A program made the translations under genes and the position numbers. Positions 1 through 5,965 of a DNA stretch of 7,586 nucleotides are shown piece after piece. Each line of letters starts with the position of its first letter. Position 1 is the stretch's first letter. Source of the stretch: Crocinitomicaceae bacterium (GTDB lineage: Bacteria; Bacteroidota; Bacteroidia; Flavobacteriales_D; Crocinitomicaceae); assembly GCA_030833265.1 (NCBI GenBank), contig JAURHO010000079.1:1-7586 (forward strand). The letters are read 5' to 3'. The notes under the pieces are model-generated. The model did not search any database. It saw only the letters and a list, made by a program, of their open reading frames with translations, and was not told where the DNA came from.

Positions 1-369
1 ACTTATTCGGTGCAGCTCATTAGTTCTACAGATATTGGTTGTACAGATTCCTTGACCTTAACAGCAACTGTCATGAATAACATTGCGGTTTATGTGCCAA
101 ATGCATTTACACCTGATCAAAACGAATTCAATACGTTGTTCTATCCCGTATTCTCTACCGGTTTTGAACCAAAAGGATACAGCTTTACCATCTTTAACCG
201 CTGGGGAGAAGAAATCTTTTTCAGTAATGATCCAAAAGCTGCTTGGGATGGCGCGATGTCAGATGGTACCAACTGCCCTGATGGCATTTATAATTACCTC
301 ATCAAGTATAAAGAAACAGCAAAAGGCGAGGAGCGAACGGTGCTTGGCTTCGTACATTTGTTGCGCTAA
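1..369 (+). CDS. T9SS type B / gliding motility-associated C-terminal domain protein (3' end only)
   Basis: This is the last 122 codons of a larger gene; the frame is open from base 1, so the true start lies upstream. The first ~25 residues (YSVQLISSTDIGCTDSLTLT) look like the end of a PKD/Ig-like repeat. The rest matches the gliding-motility-associated C-terminal domain (CHU_C type): VPNAFTPDQNEFN, then FTIFNRWGEEIF, then WDG, CPDGIYNYLIKY, and a final GFVHLLR strand. In Bacteroidota this domain marks large outer-surface or secreted proteins exported by the type IX secretion system; in this type B class the domain serves as the secretion/sorting signal. The catalytic or adhesive part is outside the window, so the role of the whole protein cannot be told. 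A terminator follows about 40 nt after the stop. The domain call is firm; the fact that an internal GTG at 10 opens a shorter frame is irrelevant. Confidence 0.93.
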   Translation, partial: TYSVQLISSTDIGCTDSLTLTATVMNNIAVYVPNAFTPDQNEFNTLFYPVFSTGFEPKGYSFTIFNRWGEEIFFSNDPKAAWDGAMSDGTNCPDGIYNYLIKYKETAKGEERTVLGFVHLLR

Positions 370-410
370 CTGCAGTAAACAAGTTTGCTGGTATTTTGAA
401 GTCAAAAAAA

Positions 411-430
411 AATCCTGCCGAAGCAGGATT
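411..430. terminator. Probable bidirectional intrinsic terminator
   Basis: A perfect 8-bp stem (AATCCTGC at 411-418, GCAGGATT at 423-430) closes on a CGAA tetraloop. It is preceded by a run of A (from about 404) and followed by CATTTTTTC, so both strands show a hairpin followed by a U-tract. It lies between the stop codons of two convergent genes (369 on + and 465 on -), where a two-way terminator is expected. Confidence 0.88.
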
Positions 431-464
431 CATTTTTTCAAGTGGCTTGATGCCATTTTCCAAA

Positions 465-686
465 TTAATATTCGTCTTCGTTAAAGAGAAAGTCTTCACG
501 GGAAGGGTAATCTGGCCAAATTTCTTCAATGCTTTCATACATATCGCCTTCGTCTTCAAGATCTTGTAGGTTTTCTACAACTTCAAGCGGTGCGCCTGTA
601 CGGATTGCAAAGTCAATTAGTTCCTCTTTGGTGGCAGGCCACGGTGCGTCTTCGAGATAGGAGGCAAGTTCCAGTGTCCAGTACAT
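465..686 (-). CDS. DUF2795-like small acidic protein
   Basis: A 73-residue protein beginning MYWTLELASYLEDAPWPATK. The sequence resembles the short DUF2795 proteins common in Bacteroidota, whose function is unknown to me. By eye it has 22 acidic residues (Asp/Glu) against 3 basic ones, with acidic clusters around residues 42-48 and at the C-terminus (NEDEY). Trp3, Trp16 and Trp57, the PWPATKEEL segment and the IWPDYPSRED segment stand out as likely conserved. There is no signal peptide or membrane segment, so a cytosolic protein is expected. The first half (residues 19-40: TKEELIDFAI...PLEVVENLQ) could form a small helical fold. The gene has its own promoter-like element upstream (714-744) and ends at the shared hairpin terminator, so it is probably monocistronic. 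A weak A/T-rich leader precedes ATG with no Shine-Dalgarno. Real gene: high confidence; function: unknown. Confidence 0.9.
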   Translation of the reverse strand: MYWTLELASYLEDAPWPATKEELIDFAIRTGAPLEVVENLQDLEDEGDMYESIEEIWPDYPSREDFLFNEDEY

Positions 687-713
687 GTTTACTTATTTTA
701 GGTTATTTTTTGG

Positions 714-744
714 CAAAAGTAATTTTTATTTCCAAAAATCCAAG
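714..744 (-). promoter_or_regulatory. Bacteroidota-type promoter for the DUF2795-like gene
   Basis: Read on the minus strand, TACTTTTG (721-714) fits the Bacteroidota -7 consensus TAnnTTTG exactly. CTTG (744-741) sits 19 nt further upstream, at the normal place for the -33 TTTG element. Transcription would begin near 707, about 20 nt before the start codon at 686. The call is by pattern only. Confidence 0.7.
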
Positions 745-767
745 CCCATCTGCAAAAATCACAACAA

Positions 768-1316
768 TTAATTGCGTGGCGTCCAGGTATGTTCTGCTGC
801 GCCCTTGTCGAGTGCTAGTTTTCTAGAAAGTACAAAAAGGTAGTCGCTGAGGCGATTGAGGTACATCAAAACGCGTGCTTCAACCCCTTCTAGTTCATCA
901 AGTGTTACTACCATGCGCTCTGCTCTTCTACAAATGCAGCGTGCCACATGCGTGTGTGCTGCATTGATGTGACCACCAGGTAAAATGAAAGCAGTCAATG
1001 CAGGAAGTTGCTCATCCATGACATCCATCCAGTGCTCTAATTTTTCGATGTCGGAGTCGAGTAAGTCAGGGAGCTGCATTTTGTTCTTTTCGGGGTCAGC
1101 GGCTAAATGCGCGCCAATGGTAAATAGGCGATCTTGGATTTCATGAAGTTGCGCTTGCATGCGCACATCGATATCAAGACAAGCAATGAGACCAATGTAA
1201 GAATTGAGTTCATCAATAGTGCCATAGGCTTCAATGCGCACATCTCCTTTTGAAACGCGTGTACCGCCAATTAGGCCAGTACTGCCTTGGTCACCTTTTT
1301 TGGTATAAATTTTCAT
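768..1316 (-). CDS. Cob(I)yrinic acid a,c-diamide / cob(I)alamin adenosyltransferase, PduO type
   Basis: Transfers the 5'-deoxyadenosyl group of ATP to the cobalt of reduced corrinoid, giving adenosylcobalamin, in the cytosol. At 182 residues it has the usual length of the PduO-type family. Visible family motifs: the N-terminal ATP-binding segment YTKKGDQGSTGL (residues 4-15), YGTIDELNS (31-39) with Asp35, the RCICRRAER segment (126-134) with Arg126, Arg130 and Glu133, and LNRLSDYLFVLSR (153-165) with Asn154. These correspond to the ATP and salt-bridge residues known in the Lactobacillus reuteri PduO enzyme (Asp35, Arg128, Arg132, Asn156). It is the last gene of a minus-strand run, 9 nt after ispH. 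No cobalamin riboswitch is visible before it. No B12-dependent enzyme is in the window, so the user of the cofactor is unknown. The unrelated CobA/BtuR family is excluded by the motifs. Confidence 0.95.
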   Translation of the reverse strand: MKIYTKKGDQGSTGLIGGTRVSKGDVRIEAYGTIDELNSYIGLIACLDIDVRMQAQLHEIQDRLFTIGAHLAADPEKNKMQLPDLLDSDIEKLEHWMDVMDEQLPALTAFILPGGHINAAHTHVARCICRRAERMVVTLDELEGVEARVLMYLNRLSDYLFVLSRKLALDKGAAEHTWTPRN

Positions 1317-1325
1317 GGTTGAAAT

Positions 1326-2546
1326 TTAAGCAAATTGTTCGCAAAGAGCTGTGACTTCATCCTCTGAATAACGCATGGATAAAAGGCGCTTCATGACACC
1401 CTCAACAATGCTATCGGGGCAAGAAGCCCCGGAAGTCAGGACTATTTTGAGTTCTTTTTGATTGGGTAAAAAATGATTTTGTTTGCTGAGTTCATTTTGA
1501 TGGATGTCAAAGCTATTGATACTTTGGTCAGCATGGATTTCATCGGCATCTTTGATGAAATAGGTCTTGAATTTTTGCTCGAGCAATTCCACTAAATGAC
1601 TCGTGTTTGAAGAGTTGTAGCCGCCAACAACTAGGGCAAGATCCGCTTCTTCTTCAAGCAGGCCATAGGTAGCCGTTTGATTGTCATTGGTTGCATAACA
1701 AAGGGTGTCACGCGTATCTGCAATGTGATTTTTGATTTCAGCCTCGCCATGCAGATCAATCATGACCGTGCGCAAATAATTGGTAATGGCTTCGGTTTCT
1801 GAAGCCAGCATGGTGGTTTGGTTGACGACGCCTATTTTATTTAAATGAAGGCTTGGATCAAAACCCGCACTCATTTTTCCTTCAAAAAAAACAAGAAATT
1901 CAGCTGGCGTTTTCTGACCTTTTAAATAAGCGCCTAAGAACTCAGCCTCGGGCATGTCTTTAATAATTAAAGCAGGGGCACTTGAGGCGGCATGGGAAAA
2001 GGTAGCTCTGGTTTCTTCGTGTTGGTGCTTGCCGTGTATAATGATAGTGTGAGCGGTTGCACCGAGTTTGTCTGAACGATTCCAGACTTTCTCCACGAAA
2101 GGACAGGTGGTGTTGTAGGTTTGAATATCGAGCCCTAAGGCTTTAAGTTGTTGCTCAATTTCAAGCGTGGTTCCGAATGCCGGAATGAGCACGATATCTT
2201 GCGGTGTTAGGGTTGCGAAGTCAATGAGCTGCTTGCCATTGGTGTCTTGAAGAAATTGAATGCCATTGGCTGTTAAATCTTCATTGACAGCAGGGTTATG
2301 AATCATTTGACTTAAAAGAAAGATGCGCTTTCCTGGGTTTTCAGCCAAGGCCTTGTAGCTGCGCTCGATGGCATTTTCAACGCCATAACAGAAACCAAAG
2401 TGTCTGGCCAACAAAAAGGTGAAGTCACCTAATTGGATCTTTGATGGCCTGAAGTCCTTTTTTCTGGGGTCTTCAATTTTTCGGTTCGCCTTGATTTTTG
2501 AAATCAGGGGCGATCTATAGAAAGAAGGAACTTCGAATTGTTTCAT
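1326..2546 (-). CDS. ispH: 4-hydroxy-3-methylbut-2-enyl diphosphate reductase (IspH/LytB)
   Basis: Last step of the MEP pathway: reduces HMBPP to IPP and DMAPP with an iron-sulfur cluster, in the cytosol. The three cluster cysteines are visible: Cys53 in HFGFCYGVENAI, Cys148 in NTTCPFVEKVW and Cys283 in RDTLCYAT. Other active-site segments are HGKHQHEET (171-179), VNQTTM (241-246) and GGYNSSNTSHL (308-318), with Ser375 in TSGASCPD. At 406 residues it is longer than the E. coli enzyme (about 316): it carries a basic N-terminal extension of some 40 residues and an insertion around 320-365. The HEET, NQTTM and NSSNTSHL wording is closer to the plant/cyanobacterial IspH type than to E. coli. It starts 33 nt after the aminotransferase gene and ends 9 nt before the adenosyltransferase gene, so co-transcription is likely. 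Start chosen: first ATG of the frame, consistent with the gene spacing; no Shine-Dalgarno is present. Confidence 0.96.
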   Translation of the reverse strand: MKQFEVPSFYRSPLISKIKANRKIEDPRKKDFRPSKIQLGDFTFLLARHFGFCYGVENAIERSYKALAENPGKRIFLLSQMIHNPAVNEDLTANGIQFLQDTNGKQLIDFATLTPQDIVLIPAFGTTLEIEQQLKALGLDIQTYNTTCPFVEKVWNRSDKLGATAHTIIIHGKHQHEETRATFSHAASSAPALIIKDMPEAEFLGAYLKGQKTPAEFLVFFEGKMSAGFDPSLHLNKIGVVNQTTMLASETEAITNYLRTVMIDLHGEAEIKNHIADTRDTLCYATNDNQTATYGLLEEEADLALVVGGYNSSNTSHLVELLEQKFKTYFIKDADEIHADQSINSFDIHQNELSKQNHFLPNQKELKIVLTSGASCPDSIVEGVMKRLLSMRYSEDEVTALCEQFA

Positions 2547-2579
2547 AGCTAATTAACGCTTGAACGTTGAATTGGTTCT

Positions 2580-3779
2580 TTAACGAGTGGTGCCAGGGTA
2601 TTGCTCAAGTGCATGGCGCAAACATTCAACTGCAGCTTTGAGATGCGCTTGATCAAGTACGTAGGCAATTCTTGCTTCTTGTAATCCTGCACCTGGTGTG
2701 GCATAAAAACCGTTAGCCGGCGCCATCATGACCGTTTGCCCTTCGTAAGCAAAGTCTTCGAGTAGCCACTGACAAAATTTCTCAGCGTTGTCTACAGGGA
2801 ATTTAGCAACACAATAAAAAGCGCCGCTAGGTTTTGGGCAAAAGACACCTGGAATGCTATTTAAACCATCAACCATAATATTTCTGCGCGCCACATATTC
2901 AGATACCACTTCGTCAAAATAAGATTGCGGTGTTTCAAGAGCTGCTTCTGCTGCAATTTGGTCTACGGTTGGTGGGGAAAGTCTGGCTTGGCCAAATTTC
3001 AAGACCGCTGCCATGAGTTCATGATTTTTGGAGATGATTGCACCAATGCGGGCGCCACACATGGAATAGCGCTTAGAAACGGAATCAATCATGATGACAT
3101 TTTGCTCAATGCCTTTTAAGTTCATGACTGAAAAAGGTTGGGCACCGTCATAACAGAACTCGCGGTAAACTTCGTCAGCGAATAAAAAGAGATCGTGTTT
3201 TTGTACAATTGCTTTGAGTTGCTCGAGTTCAGATTGGGCATAAAGATAACCAGTAGGGTTACCGGGGTTGCATATAATGATTGCTTTGGTTTTGCTCGTG
3301 ATCTTCGCTTCAATTTCAGCCACAGGTGGTAAAGCAAAGCCCACTTCAATACTTGATGTGACTGGAACTACTTTTAGACCTGCCATGACCGCAAAGCCAT
3401 TGTAGTTGGCATAAAAAGGCTCAGGAATAATGACTTCGTCGCCAGGGTTGCAGGCACTCATGAGTCCGAAAATAAGGGCTTCTGAACCACCCGTTGTAAC
3501 AATGATGTCTGCAGCATCGACAGGAATTCCTTGTTTTTGGTAGCTAATTGCCAATTTGTTGCGGTAACTTTCAAAGCCAGCCGAATGGCTGTACTCGAGT
3601 ACTTTGTGGTCTAAATTTTTAATGGCTTGGAGCGCCACATCAGGCGTTTGGATATCTGGTTGGCCAATGTTTAAGTGATAAACAATTTTACCCGCTTTTT
3701 TTGCTGTTTCGGCGTAAGGAACAAGTTTTCTGATTGGGGAGGCAGGCATTTCTTGCCCTTTGATGGCTATTTTTGGCAT
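2580..3779 (-). CDS. PLP-dependent class I/II aminotransferase (aspartate aminotransferase-like)
   Basis: A 399-residue fold-type I aminotransferase, cytosolic, moving an amino group between an amino acid and a 2-oxoacid via pyridoxal phosphate. Visible family elements: NIGQPD (37-42) at the substrate-side N-terminal segment, TTGGSEAL (95-102) for phosphate binding, NPGNPTG (171-177), ADEVYREF (201-208) with Asp202 contacting the PLP ring nitrogen and Tyr205, SVSKRYSMCGAR (233-244) with Lys236 as the Schiff-base lysine, and Arg370 in EARIAYV as the likely substrate-carboxylate arginine. All key residues are present, so the enzyme should be active. The exact substrate (aspartate, aromatic or other) cannot be read from sequence; Bacteroidota homologs are usually annotated only as PLP-dependent aminotransferases. 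It is the first gene of the minus-strand run with ispH and the adenosyltransferase. A -7 box lies just upstream. Confidence 0.93.
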   Translation of the reverse strand: MPKIAIKGQEMPASPIRKLVPYAETAKKAGKIVYHLNIGQPDIQTPDVALQAIKNLDHKVLEYSHSAGFESYRNKLAISYQKQGIPVDAADIIVTTGGSEALIFGLMSACNPGDEVIIPEPFYANYNGFAVMAGLKVVPVTSSIEVGFALPPVAEIEAKITSKTKAIIICNPGNPTGYLYAQSELEQLKAIVQKHDLFLFADEVYREFCYDGAQPFSVMNLKGIEQNVIMIDSVSKRYSMCGARIGAIISKNHELMAAVLKFGQARLSPPTVDQIAAEAALETPQSYFDEVVSEYVARRNIMVDGLNSIPGVFCPKPSGAFYCVAKFPVDNAEKFCQWLLEDFAYEGQTVMMAPANGFYATPGAGLQEARIAYVLDQAHLKAAVECLRHALEQYPGTTR

Positions 3780-3800
3780 AACTTATTTTTCGTTGTCTGA

Positions 3801-3808
3801 CAAAATTA
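3801..3808 (-). promoter_or_regulatory. -7 box for the aminotransferase-ispH-adenosyltransferase run
   Basis: On the minus strand the bases read TAATTTTG, an exact match to the Bacteroidota -7 consensus TAnnTTTG. Transcription would start near 3794, about 15 nt before the ATG at 3779. I see no good -33 TTTG at the expected distance, so this is a half-supported promoter. Confidence 0.5.
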
Positions 3809-3830
3809 AGCATTCTTTTTGAGCGACTTT

Positions 3831-3860
3831 TTTGATTTAAATCCTTTTTTACTATATTCG
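3831..3860 (+). promoter_or_regulatory. Candidate promoter for the sigma factor gene
   Basis: TTTG (3831-3834), an 18-nt spacer, then TATATTCG (3853-3860), one mismatch from TAnnTTTG. It would give a leader of about 80 nt before the ATG at 3945. A T-rich stretch lies in the spacer. Since ECF factors often drive their own promoters, the real recognition sequence could differ from this housekeeping-like pattern. Confidence 0.5.
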
Positions 3861-3944
3861 CCTAACTAATTCTAACAAAAGAACGCCTATAGACCAATTT
3901 TACTTTTAACCGTTGAATCCTTTTTCAGCACTAAAGTGTAAATT

Positions 3945-4541
3945 ATGGTCTTGTCTCAATGTTCTGATTCTCAATTAGTAAAATCCTACATTTCCGGTAA
4001 TGAAACCGCTTTTGAAGTCTTGTTAAACAGACACCAAGAAGCCATTTTTAAGTTTATTTTTCATAAACTCAAAGACAGTGAATTGGCCAATGACGTGTTT
4101 CAAGAAACCTTTATTAAGGTCATTCAGAAACTAAAGGTAGGAGCCTATCAAGAAGAAGGTAAATTTTTACCTTGGGTTTTGCGCATTGCACATAATTTGG
4201 TCATTGACCACTTTAGAAAGCAGCGCAAACATCGCCTCATTTCAGAGCGCCATTCCATTTCTGAAGACTACAACATTTTTCATCGCATTGCCAGTGAAGA
4301 GCCCAACTTCGTACAACAAGCAAGTTTTGAAGAGTTAAAAGCGCAGTTGCATGAAATGCTCCAACACTTGCCAGATGCCCAAAAAGAAATGATTTACATG
4401 CGTCTTTTTCAGGACCGTGCATTTAAAGAAATTGCCGAATCTGAGGGAATTAGTATCAATACGGCGCTTGGTCGCATGCGTTATGCGGTACTGAATTTAA
4501 GAAAGCTCATTGAATCCAAAGAGTTAACTATCGCGTTTTGA
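3945..4541 (+). CDS. ECF-type sigma-70 family RNA polymerase sigma factor
   Basis: A 198-residue sigma factor with only regions 2 and 4, the layout of ECF (group 4) factors. Region 2 spans about residues 10-95: LVKSYISGNETAFEVLLNRH, then DVFQETFIKVIQKL (core-RNAP contact), then FLPWVLRIAHNLVIDHFRKQRK (-10 recognition and melting). Region 4 spans about 130-190, with LPDAQKEMIYMRLFQ and the helix-turn-helix FKEIAESEGISINTALGRMRYAVLNLRKLIE, which would bind the -35/-33 element. The linker 96-128 is polar. No gene resembling an anti-sigma factor follows: the next gene is ffh, with its own promoter-like box. It is therefore an orphan ECF factor; its signal and regulon cannot be told from here. ATG at 3945 is chosen because the homologous region begins within ten residues of it. 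No Shine-Dalgarno is visible. Confidence 0.94.
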   Translation: MVLSQCSDSQLVKSYISGNETAFEVLLNRHQEAIFKFIFHKLKDSELANDVFQETFIKVIQKLKVGAYQEEGKFLPWVLRIAHNLVIDHFRKQRKHRLISERHSISEDYNIFHRIASEEPNFVQQASFEELKAQLHEMLQHLPDAQKEMIYMRLFQDRAFKEIAESEGISINTALGRMRYAVLNLRKLIESKELTIAF

Positions 4542-4582
4542 TGCGCCTTTCATAATGCCGCTAAATATCTCGCAATTCAAAT

Positions 4583-4615
4583 TTGCTACGTATCTTTGTA
4601 GACACACGTAAGCAA
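4583..4615 (+). repeat. Imperfect inverted repeat spanning the ffh -7 region
   Basis: TTGCTACGT (4583-4591) is mirrored by ACGTAAGCAA (4606-4615), whose reverse complement is TTGCTTACGT: nine matching positions with one extra base in the right arm. The arms flank the -7 box and the likely start of transcription, and the right arm ends one base before the ffh start codon. It could be an operator, or chance. Confidence 0.5.
4591..4598 (+). promoter_or_regulatory. -7 box upstream of ffh
   Basis: TATCTTTG is an exact match to TAnnTTTG and lies 18 nt before the ffh ATG, implying a very short leader of about 10-14 nt. There is no clear TTTG at the -33 distance (about 4568-4571); a TTTG at 4582-4585 is too close to serve. 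Confidence 0.55.
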
Positions 4616-4616
4616 T

Positions 4617-5963
4617 ATGTTTGAGAATCTAACCGATAAGTTTGAAAGAGCCTTTAAAGTCCTGAAAGGACAGGGGCAAATCACCGAAATTAACGTAGCT
4701 GAAACGCTCAAAGAAGTCCGTAGAGCTTTGCTCGATGCCGACGTCAGTTTCAATACGGCCAAACACTTCACCAACGTAGTCAAAGAAAAGGCACTTGGTA
4801 GAGACGTACTCAATAGTGTTTCGCCGGGTCAGCTCATGATTAAAATTTGTCATGAAGAGCTCATCGAGCTCATGGGTGGCAATGAAGTAGATATCAACCT
4901 CAAAGGTTCGCCAGCCATCATTTTGATGTCGGGTTTGCAAGGTTCGGGTAAAACAACCTTTACCGGAAAGCTTGGTGCCTATCTCAAGAACAAAAAAGGT
5001 AAAAAAGTACTCTTGGTAGCCTGTGACGTCTACAGACCAGCCGCCATTGACCAATTGCACGTGCTCGGAGAGCAACTTCAAATTGAAGTTTTCTCAAACA
5101 AAGAAGAAAAAAATCCAATTCAGATTGCACAGGCGGCTATTCAGCATGCCAGAAGCAATGCGTTTAATGTAGTGCTTGTCGATACCGCAGGTCGTTTGGC
5201 CGTTGACGAGCAAATGATGAACGAAATTGCAGCGCTCAAGCAAGCCATTCAGCCAGCTGAAACCCTGTTTGTGGTTGATGCCATGCTGGGTCAAGATGCC
5301 GTCAATACAGCTAAAGCCTTTAACGAGCGCATCGATTTCGATGGCGTGGTCTTGACCAAACTCGATGGCGATACACGTGGTGGTGCGGCTTTATCCATTA
5401 AGGCAGTGGTCAACAAACCCATCAAGTTTGTCGGTACTGGTGAAAAAATGGATGCCCTTGATGTCTTTTATCCAAAAAGAATGGCAGATCGCATCCTAGG
5501 GATGGGTGATGTTGTTTCCTTGGTAGAACGCGCTCAAGAGCAATTCAACGAAGAGGAAGCGCGCAAGTTGCAAAAGAAAATCATGAAAGATCAATTTGAT
5601 CTCAATGATTTCTTGGCGCAATTGCAGCAAATCAAAAAAATGGGTAACGTCAAAGACCTCATGGGCATGATTCCAGGAATGGGCAAGGCCATGAAAGATG
5701 TCGATATTCCAGACGACGCATTCAAAGGTATTGAAGCCATCATTTTATCCATGACACCAAAAGAAAGAGCCAATCCGGGCTTGCTCAATCCTTCCAGAAA
5801 GTCCAGAATTGCCAAAGGAAGCGGTACCGACATCCAAGAAATCAATAAACTGCTCAAGCAGTTTGAGGAAATGCGCAAAATGATGAAACTCATGAGCAAC
5901 CCTAGAAACATGATGGGGATGATGAGCAAATTGAAAGGAATGGGCGGAATGCCTGGCATGTAA
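4617..5963 (+). CDS. ffh: Signal recognition particle protein Ffh (SRP54 GTPase)
   Basis: Binds SRP RNA and signal sequences of nascent membrane proteins, and with the receptor FtsY delivers ribosomes to the membrane. At 448 residues it is full length. N domain: about 1-90 (four-helix bundle, with EVRRALLDADV at 33-43). G domain: about 95-295, with GLQGSGKTT (106-114, P-loop), the insertion-box segment DVYRPAAIDQL (137-147), DTAGR (189-193), TKLDGDTRGG (247-256) and GTGEK (273-277). M domain: about 325-448, with MGMIPGM in the finger-loop region, SMTPKERANPGLL and the SRP-RNA-binding SRKSRIAKGSG (393-403), ending in a methionine-rich tail. Start: first ATG, fitting the family N-terminus MFENLTDKF. 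The stop is 2 nt before the M50 protease gene, so translation is probably coupled. Neither the SRP RNA gene nor ftsY is in this window. Confidence 0.98.
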   Translation: MFENLTDKFERAFKVLKGQGQITEINVAETLKEVRRALLDADVSFNTAKHFTNVVKEKALGRDVLNSVSPGQLMIKICHEELIELMGGNEVDINLKGSPAIILMSGLQGSGKTTFTGKLGAYLKNKKGKKVLLVACDVYRPAAIDQLHVLGEQLQIEVFSNKEEKNPIQIAQAAIQHARSNAFNVVLVDTAGRLAVDEQMMNEIAALKQAIQPAETLFVVDAMLGQDAVNTAKAFNERIDFDGVVLTKLDGDTRGGAALSIKAVVNKPIKFVGTGEKMDALDVFYPKRMADRILGMGDVVSLVERAQEQFNEEEARKLQKKIMKDQFDLNDFLAQLQQIKKMGNVKDLMGMIPGMGKAMKDVDIPDDAFKGIEAIILSMTPKERANPGLLNPSRKSRIAKGSGTDIQEINKLLKQFEEMRKMMKLMSNPRNMMGMMSKLKGMGGMPGM

Positions 5964-5965
5964 GC

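Noticed and set aside
83..484. 133-codon plus-strand frame overlapping the T9SS C-terminal domain
   Set aside because: Out of frame with a clear conserved domain and running through the terminator; composition is not protein-like.
302..559. 85-codon minus-strand frame spanning the terminator and the DUF2795-like gene
   Set aside because: Crosses the hairpin terminator and overlaps two better supported genes.
687..767. Possible terminator after the adenosyltransferase gene
   Set aside because: Only the short palindrome CAATTAATTG overlaps the stop codon; there is no GC-rich stem, and the gap is better explained by the promoter of the next gene.
2547..2579. AACGCTTGAACGTT-type short dyad between the aminotransferase and ispH genes
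   Set aside because: Arms of only four bases in a 33-nt gap with no following T-tract; too weak to call a terminator or operator.
4629..5081. 150-codon open frame on the minus strand opposite ffh
   Set aside because: It lies wholly antisense to the conserved N and G domains of ffh, has no recognisable domain and no promoter-like box; a shadow of the coding pattern.
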